This document shows, piece after piece, positions 25,870 through 37,979 of a stretch of 64,000 nucleotides of DNA. A program made the translations under genes and the position numbers. The notes beneath the pieces were generated by a model. It did no database searches, was not told the origin of the DNA, and saw nothing but the letters and a program-made list of their open reading frames with translations. Every line of letters starts with the position of its first letter. Position 1 is the first letter of the stretch. The DNA comes from Berghia stephanieae (taxonomy: Eukaryota > Mollusca > Gastropoda > Nudibranchia > Aeolidiidae). The stretch spans positions 6,952,908 to 7,016,907 of the forward strand of contig CM067453.1 in assembly GCA_034508935.3 (NCBI GenBank), in the 5' to 3' direction.

Positions 25870-27584
25870 ATTACAGTGAAACCTAGGGAAACAGTCAAAT
25901 GCATAGTTATCGTTTTGGGAGATGATATTTTTTCCTTGTAAATCATCTCTCTGTTATGTTTTATTATATCTGTTATTTTGAATCTATGATTTAGGAATTT
26001 GAGTGTATTCCTCTTTGTTGGACCTTGTTCTTGATATGATATTTTTTTTTCCATGTAAATCATCTTTCTCTTATATTCTGTTATTTTTCATTTTAAACAT
26101 ATGATTTGTAAGCATTTGAGTGTATTCCTCTTATTAGGATCGTGTGCTAGTGTCTTGGTGAGACTTCTAGGTGATCTCAAACTAAGTACACTGATAGTGT
26201 GCACTTGGAATCTATGCATACATCCATAGTGGGCAGGGAGGTACATGCTGTGTCTTCTATCCCTCCATACCCGTTTTCCAATTGTTTCCTGTTGTTGTCT
26301 TGGAATGAGATTACTTGGTTTTGTCCGTACCCTGGCTGGAATTCCTTGACTGGGAGGGAAACAGTCGAATGCACAGTTGTAGTTTTGGTAGATGATATTT
26401 TTTTCCTTGTAAATCATCTCTGTTATGCATTGTATTATGTTTAGTTTACATATTATATTATATGATTAGTAAACATTTGAGTGTATTCCTCATAGTTGGG
26501 ACCTGTGCTTGTGTCTGGATTAGACTTTTAGGTATCTCAAACTAAATACTTTGACGGTGTGCTCTTGGAATCTACATCTGTTCCTTATTTGAACCAATTC
26601 CCCTTTGTCTTACCTTTTCTTTTTGTGTTTTAATTGTAATTCTAGAACTTTTTACTATCCCATTTTCTTCCTTTTGACTGGCGCTGATATGACCTTTATG
26701 TGTTGCAAGCGCCGTAAAACCCTTTTTAAAAAAACAAAAAACATGTACCATTTCCCCTATGTCTTACTTTTTCCTGAAGTCCTTTATACATTTATACATT
26801 TATATATCTAGAATGTTTTTACTAAGTTTTTATATAATAACAATTATTATTATTATCATTAATGTTATTATTATTGCTCTATTATTATCATTATTATTGT
26901 TATTACATATATTACACTCTATTATTATTTGTGTGGGATTCCTGACCTCCCATAGTGGACAGGGAGGCACTTACTGTGTCTTTTATCCCCTTATATCTGT
27001 TTTCCAACATGCTTTCTGTCTTGGAATGAGATTAGTTGGTTTTGTCCTGGCCCTGGCTGGGAGGGAAACAGTCAAATATATAGTTAGAGTTAGAGTTTTG
27101 GGAGATGTTATTTTTTGTATTGTAAATTATCTTTCTGTCTTTGTCTTGAAATGAGGTTACTTGATTTTGTCCTGGTCCTGGTTGGAGTCTTGGCTGGGAG
27201 GGAAACAGTCAAATGCATAGTTATTGTTTTGGGAGATGATATTTTTTTCCTTGTAAATCATCTCTCTGTTATGTATTATTATGTTTGTTATTTTTAATGT
27301 ATAATGTAAGCATTTGAGTGTATTCCTCTCTGTTGGATTTTGTGCTTGTGTCCGGATGAGACTTATAGGTGATCTCAAACTAAGTACATTGATGGTTTGC
27401 TCTTGGAATCTACATCTGATCCCTTTTTGTTCCCAGTTCCCCTATGTCTTACTTTCTTTTGGGTGCTCTAATTGTAATTCTAGAACTTTTTACTATCCCA
27501 TTTTCTTCCTTTTTACTGGCGCTGATATAACCTAAATGTGTTGCAAGTGCCGTAAAACCCTTAAAAACAAAACAAACAAACATT

Positions 27585-27585
<1 letters not shown>
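25870..27585 (+). repeat. REP-A cluster (several partial and near-complete copies)
   Basis: REP-A landmarks recur in order. GGGAAACAGTC..TTGTAAATCATC occurs at 25888-25950, 26350-26420, 27063-27130 and 27200-27260. GAGTGTATTCCTC occurs at 26000, 26120, 26480 and 27315. CCCATTTTCTTCC..GCCGTAAAACCC occurs at 26660-26725 and 27495-27560. CCCATAGTGG..CAGGGAGG starts occur at 26225 and 26950. The copies are nested or tandem, so the boundaries between individual insertions are uncertain. Confidence 0.75.
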
Positions 27586-28340
<755 letters not shown>

Positions 28341-28489
28341 TCTGGCTGTCATCTGCTTTATTTGCGGTCGCAAATATCAAGGTGATCCGCACATTTTGGC
28401 AAGTTTCCCAAAATTGGCAAAATTTGGCAAATATTTGTAATAAAAAAAAAAAAGAAGCGAAAACAAAATGCACCTGAGGAACTGGAGTT

Positions 28490-28908
28490 TCTTTTTCTGT
28501 ACACCGGCTCAGGGTTGAATATAGCTGAAGCTGAGGAGTTCTTCCCTCATTGCTTCACCAAAAGAGAGAAGGAAGAAGCCAGACAACGGTTTTCTGATGC
28601 TTAATAAGCCTTATCAGGCAACATATGCCAAGCTTTAAAAAATACATATATCTGAGGGACAACCCGGCTTGGAATTTTTGAAGGATATTAGGATTTTCAG
28701 TCCAAAGAACATTCCTCTTATGCCTCGCAATGTATCTGCATACGCTGCAATTCCTGGTTTTTGTCATCCTCCTCAGAATGAGTTGACTAGATATATTGAG
28801 AAACTGGGACCCAGTGCTGTGAGAGTCTGATACTGGAAGCATTGATCTGACTCCTTTCTGGAAGTCTGTGGCAGATCATGTTCCAGCTCTCGCTGCTTGG
28901 ACGCTGAG
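28490..28908 (+). pseudogene. hAT-type transposase fragment cut by REP-A
   Basis: The plus strand encodes GLEFLKDIRIFSPKNIPLMP, then IPGFCHPPQNELTRYIEKLG, then DLTPFWKSVADHVPAL. As I recall, this order precedes the SAxxER dimerisation motif in a hAT-like family, the same family as 4465-4725. The frame is broken at least once. It ends exactly where a REP-A copy begins (28909), so it was probably split by that insertion. Confidence 0.5.
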
Positions 28909-29430
28909 TGGGGTTCCTGACCTCCCATAGTGGACAGGGGGGTACATACTGTGTCTTCTATCCCCTTATATATGTTCCCCAACATGCTTTCTGTCTTTGT
29001 CTTGGAATGAGATTACTTGGTTTTGTCCTGGCCCTGGCCGGAGCTAGCTGGGAGGGAAACAGTCAAATGCATAGTTATTGTTTTGGGAGATGATATTTTT
29101 TTCCCTTGTAAACATCTCTCTGTTATGTATTATTATATTTGTTATTTTGAATTTATAATGTAAGCATTTGAGTGTATTCCTCTTTGTTGGATTTTGTGCT
29201 TGTGTCCGGATGAGACTTAAAGGTGATCTCAAACTAAGTACATTGGTGATATGCTCTTGGAATCTACATCTGATCCCTATTTGTTCCCAGTTCCCCTATG
29301 TCTTACTTTTTCTTGGGTGCTTTAATTGTAATTCTAGAACTTTTTATTATCCCATTTTCTTCCTTTTTACTGGCGCTGGTATAACCTAAATGTGTTGCAA
29401 GCGCCGTAAAACCCTTAAAAACAAAAACAA
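28909..29430 (+). repeat. REP-A copy, near full length
   Basis: It begins AGTGGGGTTCCTGACCTCCC and ends GCGCCGTAAAACCC plus an A-rich tail (AAAAACAAAAACAAAAC), the same limits as the two copies with target duplications. Confidence 0.85.
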
Positions 29431-29950
29431 AACACATTTCTATTGCTCTATTTTAATTCGTGCTTCCTCACAAAGTAGCAAACAATTTTCTGCCCATCAA
29501 TGTTTATGTTCATGCATCTTAACAACGCCACGACCACATTATCTCATTCGTCTGTAGTGTTTCATTCATCCTGTTTTGTTGATAAAGGGGAAACCCGAAA
29601 CGTCCATTTTATCTGTTTTCGTATATTAAACTGAAGCTTACATTCAATTTCACATTGTTATCTATTTATATTATTTCAATTCTGAATATAAAAAAGCAAG
29701 TACAATTCAAAAAATAATTCTTTGTGATGAAACCACGTATCTACAGAATGCATAGCAATATAAAATTTTCGGAAATTTAATGACGTGTGTTTATAAATAT
29801 AATTTAAGAAGTGTCACACTTTGTGACACAGCAGTAACTTGTCTAAATCTAAAAACCGGACGCACATCTATTCGGTAACTTGTGGGTCAATTATCTTTAT
29901 CGTTATTTATTTCGGGAATTCTCAATGAAAATATTTTGTCCTTAAATAAG
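29430..29950. other. Intergenic; decayed hammerhead-like word
   Basis: No gene is seen. At about 29578-29612, TTGATAAAGGGGAAACCC then GAAACGTCC resembles the Penelope-type hammerhead region but lacks the exact CUGANGA core. Confidence 0.35.
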
Positions 29951-29956
29951 TCCTTC

Positions 29957-30230
29957 TGGGCCACTTGGGCTCATGGTAAGTTAAGATAAGTTCTTTAGAG
30001 CCTTGTGGCCAATGGTGCAGGAGTCATCCCAATTTCAATAGCATGAAGCGGAAAATAAACACATTTGATTGAAAACCTTTGCACAGGACAATAGTCTATC
30101 GCAGATTACTATCCCAGCTTGACAGGTACCCTTTAGGAAAGTACAAATTATTGGCTTCGGTCGGAATCGAACACAGAAGCACTAAGTCCAGAGTACAACG
30201 CGCTAACCACTCGGCCATCCTGCCTCCTAA
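29957..30230 (-). mobile_element. SINE-C: tRNA-derived SINE (Ser/Leu-like head)
   Basis: The minus strand reads GGATGGCCGAGTGGTTAGCG (strong A-box) and, 45 bases on, GTGTTCGATTCC (strong B-box). The acceptor stem does not close, so it is a SINE head rather than a tRNA gene. The body runs to about 29957 (AACTTATCTTAACTTACC). Confidence 0.65.
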
Positions 30231-30295
30231 GCTTATAGACCCGGAACTTTATCCATGTTTCTGTAGGGTTGAGCATGCAGATAACAATTTAAAAT

Positions 30296-30385
30296 AAAAA
30301 TAAAATAAAATTCCCTTTATTCATCCCATTGAGGAAAATTTTCTCGAAGGTCTATTCCAAGGAAGACTGGAATAACCAGTTACAT
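30296..30385 (-). mobile_element. SINE-B 3' fragment
   Basis: It contains TTATTCCAGTCTTCCTTGG and GGGATGAATAAAGGGAATTT on the minus strand, shared with the ends of 47645-47865 and 57167-57335. Confidence 0.75.
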
Positions 30386-30431
30386 GGTTCAACAAGCAAC
30401 AACACACAACAAACCAAACTCATGTAACACA

Positions 30432-30477
30432 CAGTCCTGACGATGGCTGAAAAGGCCTGAAACATCGATGTAGACTG
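30432..30477 (+). ncRNA. Complete type I hammerhead-ribozyme-like motif
   Basis: The core strands occur in order: helix I 5' arm CAGTC (30432-30436), CTGACGA (30437-30443), helix II GGC/GCC (30445-30447, 30455-30457), GAAA (30459-30462), short helix III CAT/ATG (30463-30470), then TA as the U-H cleavage dinucleotide (30471-30472). GACTG (30473-30477) is the exact complement of the helix I 5' arm. A15.1-U16.1 pairing is present. One departure is a U-U opposition at the base of helix II (30444/30458), where a G-C pair is usual, so activity may be weak. Penelope-like elements are known carriers of such minimal hammerheads. Confidence 0.6.
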
Positions 30478-30500
30478 ACTCCAACATTGTGGTAAATATT

Positions 30501-30506
<6 letters not shown>

Positions 30507-30562
<56 letters not shown>

Positions 30563-30594
30563 ATATATTATATATATATATATACATGTATACT

Positions 30595-30639
<45 letters not shown>

Positions 30640-30655
30640 ATATATATATAAGTAT
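30507..30655. repeat. AT microsatellite
   Basis: An alternating TA tract with short ATTATA breaks and an embedded GTATACTTG. Confidence 0.95.
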
Positions 30656-30662
30656 ACATGTA

Positions 30663-30800
30663 TGTATAAAGTCACTCACATATTTGTTGGCGGATGCACA
30701 TTTTTCGATGATCTCCATGTCGTCAGTCGGGAATGACGACGTGGAGATTATCGAAACACGTGTATCGGCCAAAATTATGTGAGTGACGTTATTTATATTT
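30663..30800. repeat. Inverted pair of Penelope-like terminal segments
   Basis: AGTCACTCACATAT..TTTCGATGATCTCC (30668-30717) faces GGAGATTATCGAAA..TATGTGAGTGACG (30742-30788) across a short centre. Each arm read outward has (C/A)TGACGA, a helix and CGAAA, again hammerhead-like. Inverted terminal segments are typical of Penelope-like insertions. Confidence 0.5.
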
Positions 30801-30937
30801 TACATTAGCCCTAACCAACATTATCGAGCACTCGTGTACCTACAAGTACCCACCAACACTCATGGCCCTTGAGCGTGAAGAATGGCGTTCCATGACATTT
30901 GACCTCTGCAGGGAGACGGAACTCCGGTAACATAATA

Positions 30938-30957
30938 TATATATATATATATATATA

Positions 30958-31035
<78 letters not shown>
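30938..31035. repeat. AT microsatellite
   Basis: About 95 bases of (TA)n. Confidence 0.95.
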
Positions 31036-31037
<2 letters not shown>

Positions 31038-31384
31038 GTATTTTTTTGTAATAATGTCGGAAGTCTGTTTGGTCTCCTTTATGTTATACTAACACTCTTG
31101 CAATATCCGTCAATGCCTATAGCCAATTACTCATTAAATTACAGTCATAACTATGGTACATGTGTCTGTTCGATCTACAATTTCGTGGGTGTCAGCACAT
31201 ATCGGTACGTCCAGGCCGAGAGTATCGTCGCCAAATTGATACTCTCTGTCAGGATGTCCCGTTCAGGTGCAATGTGGAAGACATTTAAACTCGTATGATG
31301 TATTGAGATCACAACCCCTGAAAAGTAACACGTGAGGCTTGTTAAATATAAATAATGTATCATGTCATTGGTTAAAGGTTACTT

Positions 31385-31640
31385 ACGTACTTACTTACTT
31401 ACTTGCTCCACTTTGGTTTTCCATAAACACGTAAGGTCGACAGTAAGGAGCGTCAGTGACTTCTGTCTTCTGCCAGCTTCCGGACTTCAATCCAAGTTCA
31501 ACGGAAGATGCCATCTCTCTTTCCACGTATCTTCTTAAAGTTTCTCGCGGTCTTCCCTATTGCGATTACCCTGCGGTGTCCATCTGAGCGCTGTTTTGGG
31601 GATTGCTCCCTCCTTTATCTGACCTTATGCTTGTAAAAAA
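31385..31640 (-). mobile_element. LINE ORF2 C-terminal end with TAAG-repeat tail
   Basis: The minus strand encodes ALRWTPQGNRNR, then ETLRRY- and WQKTEV-type remnants (frame-shifted), the RTE-like C-terminal block seen also at 3540. It ends in AAGTAAGTAAGTAAGTA (31383-31404 on plus: TACTTACTTACTTAC), a short-repeat tail typical of RTE-like LINEs. Severely 5'-truncated. Confidence 0.6.
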
Positions 31641-31779
31641 TATATAATTTTAAACAATTCAAAACTGAAATCACGTTGATTGGATTGGCTCTCAAAGCAC
31701 TCAAAAAATGGCAACACATTTTACAAGACATTTCTATTTGTTTAGGACTCACAAATTTCAATTTGAACGTTTGCATTAA

Positions 31780-31780
<1 letters not shown>

Positions 31781-31821
<41 letters not shown>

Positions 31822-31823
31822 CT

Positions 31824-31862
<39 letters not shown>
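31781..31862. repeat. CT microsatellite
   Basis: (CT)n with CC interruptions. Confidence 0.95.
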
Positions 31863-31866
<4 letters not shown>

Positions 31867-32039
31867 TGCATCAATTTTTAGGAAACTTCCAAGAAATTTT
31901 ACACGTGACTAACACATAAATAGATTTCAATATCAGTCGTATAAAAAACCACCAATCTCATGTCATATATTAGCAAAACGAGTTCAGCAACACAGTGTTA
32001 AATTTTAAGAATTATTGCAAACACTAATTTTAAAAGAAG

Positions 32040-34095
32040 AAGAAGAAGCAGCTATTTAAAAAAGGAAGTTAGGCAAAGCAACAGGCCCTGATAATATCCC
32101 AACAGAAATAATCGTAACATTAGAGGATTTGGGTTTAAACATAGTGACAAATCTATTGAATAAGATATATATGACAGTGGTAAAATTCCAGATGCTTTAT
32201 TAAAGTCGGTGTTTATAACACTTCCAAAGTCACCAGGGGCCACGGAATGCGGATTACACCGAACGATTAGTCTTATGAGCCACTTCACAAAAATTCTCTT
32301 AAGATTACTAATGAGCAGAATGAGGAAAAGTAAAAGTCTAAATCAGGGATATCAAGAACTCAATTTGGATTTGTCCCTGACAAAGGTACAAGAAATGCTA
32401 TTTTCACCATATCAATGTTGATGGAAAGTTGTATTGAAGTTGAAGTCCAGAAAGACTTATTCATTTGTTTTATTGATTACTCAAAGACATTTAATAATGT
32501 TAGACATGGTGAACTATCTAATACCATGGAAGGACTAGATATAGATGATCTAAGAATTATTAGAAACTTATATTGGAATCAAAGTGCAACCGTCAGGATT
32601 GAAGGAGTATTCAGTGAATATAAACAAATTAAACGAGGTATTAGACAAGGATGTGTTTTGTCACCAGACGTTTTTAATATCTACAGCGAAACAATTATTT
32701 GAACTTTAGAAGATAGTCCAGGCATTAAGATCAATGGTGAGAATATCAACAATATAAGATATGCAGATGACACATCACTAATCTGAGACTCAAAAGATTT
32801 TACAAATACTCCTTGATAAAGTAGTTACAGATAGTTTACGTATGGGTTTATATTTAAATGTAAAAAAAGACAGAATGCATGGTTGTATCAAGGCGAGACA
32901 GAAATCCAACATGTAACTTAATAAGCAAAGGAGAAACTATAAAACAAGTTCAGACATTTAAATATATTGGATACATTATAACCTCAGATGGCAGATGTAG
33001 CACATAATAAAACGAAGAATTGCGATAGCTAACGATAGTTTTAATAAAATGAGTCTAATTATCAAAAAAACCACAATTTCTCAATGACAATACAACATAG
33101 GGTTTTGAAGGCCTGTGTATGGTCAGTATTATTATATTGCTGTGAAAGCTGAGCAATTACAGAAGACATTAGAAAGAAACTTGAGGCAGCAGAAATGGGG
33201 TTTCTTAGAAGGATGTTAAGAATCTCATGGACATGTTTCGCTTTTATGTATTTAAGGGTTTTACGGCGCTTGCAACACATTTAGGTTATATCAGCGCCAG
33301 TAAAAAGGAAGAAAATGGGATAGTAAAGAGTTCTAGAATTACAATTAAAGCACCCAAGAAAAAGTAAGAAATAGGGGAACTGGGAACAAAAAGGGATCAG
33401 ATGTAGATTCCAAGAGCACACTATCAAAGTACTTAGTTTGAGACCACCTATAAGTCTCATCCGAACACAAGCACAAAATCCAACAAAGTGGAATACACTC
33501 AAATGCTTACATTATAAATTCAAAATAACAAATATAATAATACATAACAGAGAGATGATTTACAAGGAAAAAAAAATCATCTCCCAAAACAATAACTATG
33601 CATTTGACTGTTTCCCTCCCAGCTAGCTCCGGCCAGGGCCAGGACAAAACCAAGTAATCTCATTCCAAGACAAAGACAGAAATCATGTTGGAAAACAGAT
33701 ATATTGGGATAGAAGACACAGTATGTACCCCCCCCCCTGCCCACTATGGGAGGTCAGGAACCCCACTCAGAATCTCATGAACAGAGAAGAAAACTAATGA
33801 AGAAGTATTAGAGCAAGCTGAAACTAAAAGGTTACTCATTCGGACAATACGAAAAAGACAAACGCATTATTTAGGGCGGGCAATGTATTGAACATCTAGC
33901 TTTCACAGGAAAGATAGAATGTAAAAAGAGTAAAGGTAGACACAGAAAAACATATTTGAATAGTTTGAACAGCTGGGTGACAAAGAAAGAGAAGCGTAAT
34001 ATTAGGTTTCTGAGGTTATCTGATCAGAGAGATGAATGGCGTACCATAATCACCAATGTCTGGCACAAACTTGGTACTTGAAGAAGAAGAAGAAT
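32040..34095 (+). mobile_element. RTE-like LINE, 5'-truncated, split by REP-A
   Basis: Starting in the fingers of the reverse transcriptase (KATGPDNIPTE at about 32075-32107), it shows FICFIDYSKTFNNVRHGEL (32461-32517), IKRGIRQGCVLSPDVFNIYS (32629-32688) and IRYADDTSLI with the YADD motif (about 32754-32784). The C-terminal part GFLRRMLRIS is interrupted by REP-A at 33234-33768. It then resumes with KKTNEEVLEQ (from about 33788), RTIRKRQTHYLG and LNSWVTKKE, ending before a GAAGAAGAAGAA tail at 34081-34095. Several frame breaks are present, so it is inactive. Confidence 0.88.
33234..33768 (-). repeat. REP-A, full length with 15-bp target duplication
   Basis: AGAATCTCATGGACA (33219-33233) and AGAATCTCATGAACA (33769-33783) flank the insert and differ by one base. 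The surrounding LINE reads straight through if the insert and one duplicate are removed. This fixes REP-A at 535 bp: on its own strand it starts GAGTGGGGTTCCTGACCTCC and ends near CGCCGTAAAACCCTTAAATA plus a short tail. Confidence 0.93.
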
Positions 34096-34141
34096 TTCAC
34101 ACATGTTTCTTTAAATTTTGTGACGTACAATAATTATATAA

Positions 34142-34644
34142 CAGTAAAGTTGGTGCCCCAAACGTAAACAATAACAAGTTGCTAGTGATTTCCGTTAGGG
34201 ACCGGAATAATTTACGCACAATATAGGTCTCCCAATTTTGTAGTTTGAGTTGTAGGCAATACACTTTCAGTATTGAAAATATGTTTACATAAAATCTAAC
34301 AGTTGCAGAAATAATAATATAAGACTAAATTATTATGAAAATCAGGCTCCGAATAATTCTCGTTTTGTTCATACCAGCGCAATAATTTGCTCTGGTCTAA
34401 AAATAGATAGACGTAACTTTTGATAAATTTTACCTTTTGTTCCATAAAATATCCATATCTAGACATTATTTGATGCATGATCGAGTATTTATGAATATGT
34501 GTTTCTTTTGCCACCTAACAGCCAAATTTTAAAGGTTATTTTCTTTCTATTATTTACATTGGAACGTGAGCTGTCAAGACAGGAACATGTGGTTTGCCAT
34601 GTGCTTCTCGACCTTTGTTTACGTTTGGGGCACCAACTTTACTG
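34142..34644. mobile_element. MITE-H copy 1 (complete TIR element)
   Basis: The termini CAGTAAAGTTGGTGCCCCAA and its reverse complement (TTGGGGCACCAACTTTACTG) bound about 503 bp; the inverted repeat continues to AACGTAAACAA. It has no coding capacity. CAG ends suggest hAT or pogo affiliation, but I see no convincing target duplication. It sits 45 bases after the LINE tail. Confidence 0.8.
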
Positions 34645-34689
34645 TTCTATAGAAGCGACAATCAAGATCGATTTTAAAATGTGAAACAC

Positions 34690-36590
34690 AAAATTGATCC
34701 AACTGGATGACATGCCACAAGCTATTAGAGTTGTCTTCTACTTATTTTCATGGGTTACTTTAATAAGATAATATGAGAGATGATTTTATAAATCTTTGAT
34801 CGATTTTTAAATTACAGCTAAAACATTGTTGGAATCTTTTTTTCCCAACGATTTAAGATCGATATCAACTTTTCCTGATGTTTTATTTTGAACGCAACTT
34901 TTTTGTGCAAATAGCCTATAGTAATGGCAACAATTCAAAATTGATATTATCTACATTTCAATTTTCTTGGATTGAAACCACAGTACTAGAAGTACTTACG
35001 TCAAAGTTATGTAATTATCAGTTACCAACTTAAGGCATAAGCACTTTAATTCAATCACTTATTTTTTAAAAAATGATAAACGTAATTTAAGTCTCATGTT
35101 ACTTTTAAGTAGTTTTACCCCGTGGGTTTTTAATTTACCGTACTTAAACCCGAGAATTTTTAATGTAACTGAAAATGATAGAGAATTGGATAATCAAATT
35201 AGACCAAAGGAGATAGATATAAGTTTGTTAACTATACTGATCCCATTTGCTTACTGTTTTAAAGACTATATGTGACCCCTCGTCTCAAAACTGTATTAAG
35301 TCGGGATGATTAAAATGCTTAAAATGGAATTTGTAGCCAGAAATATCATGTTTAAGTTAAGTTTATATGCTTTATAGAGTAGAAGGAATATCATATTTTA
35401 TTGTGGTAAATACCAACGTTACATATTTTTGACCAGTTTAACTATAATTTGACTTTTTAACATCTGGTCCATCCCGACATAATACCGTTTTGAGACGTTG
35501 GGTCAAATATAACAAATAAACTGATTGCGGCTGGTTTAGAACCTTTTGTAGTAAGAATTTGTTTGTTATTGTTTCTTAAAATATTCTCTTCCGAAGAAAT
35601 GTATAATTTCTTAACACAAGTCAAAGTTGTAGTCATCTGCTAGAATATGTTGACTGGAAAAGCTAATGGACGAAATTGAAATAACAGTTTATCTTTTAAA
35701 AAGAACAAAATACCAAAAACGGAACGTTTCAGGCTCAAAGTCTTTCTTCAGCCAGTAACAAAAACATTAACAATATTATTTCATTACCAGAAATGCAGAC
35801 AGAACGGCAAAACGTATGTGCATGTCTTGTTGCCAAGTACGATCTCGAAATGTAAACAATGTAAAAGCGTGAAACTGGTAACGATACAAATGTGTGGAAT
35901 AGAGTGTGGATTAAATTTTGATGTCTCAATAGACAGCCTATTTTAATTTTTTAAAAAGAGATACCGATGTTGTTTGTAGTTTTTATGATCGTAGTTTGAA
36001 ATGCCTTTCCCAAAGAATGTCATTCTTTTACCAATACCTGCACACACTTTATCTAAAAGTTATAAAACTATTTTTCACAGATTCATATACAATAATTTGC
36101 AAACGTTTCTTAAATGAAGAATAATTCCATTCTCCATTCATTCAAACCGTTATTTGGAGTATATGATGAGGCGAATTCATAAATCCGTAACCTTTGGATT
36201 CGTATCGATATATGATAATTTCCACTATATACAGTAGTATAAAATCTAGAAATAATAATAATGATGTACATTTAGTATAGCACTCTATGCATTAGCCAAT
36301 CAGAGTGCTTACAATTTTAAAAACTACCAATTCTTTAAATGATAATAAAATCGTACAGAACAACATACGTAGCATGACTCAGATTACATGATCATAAAAA
36401 AAAAAAAACAAACAAAAAAAAAACATATGACTAAACGTAATTATTTTTTTTTAAATGATCGTTTTAAGATGCGTTTGAAATGTTTCCATTGTTTGCTTCC
36501 CTTTGATCTGCCTTGGCAGATTATTTCATGGGCCAAACAATTCGAAAGCGCGATCACAGAAATGGTAAAGAATTTGACTTATTTTTAACA
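34690..36590. other. Intergenic, no gene seen
   Basis: AT-rich. Contains the hammerhead-motif repeat at 35695-35765, an AATAATAATGATG stretch (36249) and a poly-G run at 36592-36615. No protein or RNA gene is recognised. Confidence 0.5.
35695..35765 (-). mobile_element. Penelope-like hammerhead-motif repeat, copy 2
   Basis: The minus strand reads TTACTGGCTGAAGAAAGACT, then TTGAGCCTGAAACGTTCCG, then TTTTTGGTATTTTGTTC. TACTGG before the core can pair with TTGGTA after it (helix I with wobbles). Related to 18355-18480 and 58805-58935. Confidence 0.45.
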
Positions 36591-36619
36591 AGGGGGGGGG
36601 GGGGGGGGGGGGGGGAGTC

Positions 36620-36990
36620 GAAGGCCAATTAAGCATTATCAAACACTGGTCGAGATTTTATATTGGAAATCGTCCTTCAATGGTAAGAGGGAGTTACGTG
36701 GTGTTTTTCTTCTCATCAATGCAATTCTAGCAGCTGAATTTTGCAAGACTTTAGCTTTTTGAGCATCTCGTCATGCAGACTAGAGAGAAGTATGTTACAT
36801 AAGTCCATTTTAGACAGTACTAGAGAAATCATGAGCTGTTTTGTAACGTTAATTTTCAGATTGTTCCGAATTGATTCTAAATTTGACAGATTATTGGAAA
36901 TCTTCCAATGGATCATTCAACTGAAGGTGAGAAAGGAGCAGTTTTAGAACCGGTTTCTTTAAAAACTTACATAAATCTTTTGTTTAGACT
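36620..36990 (-). mobile_element. L2/CR1-like LINE fragment (RT C-terminal region)
   Basis: The minus-strand frame 36916-36716 reads SNLESIRNNLKINVTKQLMI then LVLSKMDLCNILLSSLHDEM and LKSCKIQLLEL. It matches the conserved VTSRLDYCNSLL..LQxxQNxAxR region of L2-like LINE proteins. 5'-truncated and isolated. Confidence 0.7.
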
Positions 36991-37270
36991 AATTCGTCAC
37001 TTCGTACATGTCTTATGATATGTGTATCAATTTGTTTGAATCATGAAGATGGGATTGGATCTCTCGGATATTGAGTCTACTAATCGTGCTAAAAATAGAA
37101 CGAAGATCCACGTCACTCAGGTCTTTGTTATTGTTTTTTGACATCCCTGGATATGAATAATTCTCATTTAACTGTATTAACCAGACTATAAAAGTTCAAT
37201 GTTACATACACAGAGTTTGTTGTGTTGGTCCGTTACATTTCCGGGTGGAAATGTGAGTTTCTTATCCAAA

Positions 37271-37500
37271 TGCATAGTTGTCCTTGGAAAAGGCTCTTTG
37301 CTCACATTCTCTCATCGTACTTATGTGTAAAATGGGTAACTGGCCGTTAACAGCCTGGCCTCTGTCGGAGTATATTGTAATATCGCCTAACAGACGTCAT
37401 GTCTCTTTCTACATGTTACGTATGGCTGTTGGCCAGGGAGCCTTTGTAAAGCACTTTGAGCACGTTTAGTGGATATTGCGGATATAAAAGCTCAAATTTT
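37271..37500 (+). mobile_element. SINE-A copy lacking its tRNA-like head
   Basis: It starts at CATAGTTGTCCTTGGAAAAG and continues to GGATATTGCGGATATAAAAG. The duplicated GCGCTTTGAG at 37503 and an ATT microsatellite (37518-37600) follow. Confidence 0.8.
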
Positions 37501-37517
37501 AAGCGCTTTGAGGTGCA

Positions 37518-37559
<42 letters not shown>

Positions 37560-37720
37560 TATTATTTTTTATTATTATTATTATTATTGTTGTTGTTGTT
37601 GTGTGTTGTGAGCCCATTCAAGAAGATCATGTTGTGGGCAGCTGTTAAAAAGTCCCCCCCCCCCCCCCCTCCCCCCATCACGTATTTTACAAAACAAAGT
37701 TTGAACAGAACTTTTGAAAC

Positions 37721-37800
<80 letters not shown>
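37518..37800. repeat. ATT, poly-C and TA microsatellites
   Basis: (ATT)n 37518-37600, a C-run 37655-37675, and (TA)n 37725-37799. Confidence 0.9.
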
Positions 37801-37802
<2 letters not shown>

Positions 37803-37979
37803 CATAGGGTTAAGGCCCTTTGTAAACCCACATTTCAAAGCGTTATAATGTCGGTCGAACTAGGTAATGTACTCGCTGGGTTCTACGGACGCCAAAAAAC
37901 GGGCATAATCCGAGTTGGCGATTCTCATACAAGGTAACCAATATATTATGTCACCCATCACTAGAGTGTCGTATAGAGC

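Noticed and set aside
30140-30230. tRNA gene on the minus strand
   Set aside because: A- and B-boxes are good but the acceptor stem does not pair and a SINE body follows.
34134-34652. 8-bp hAT target duplication around MITE-H copy 1
   Set aside because: ATTATATA and TTCTATAG do not match when aligned to the CAG ends.
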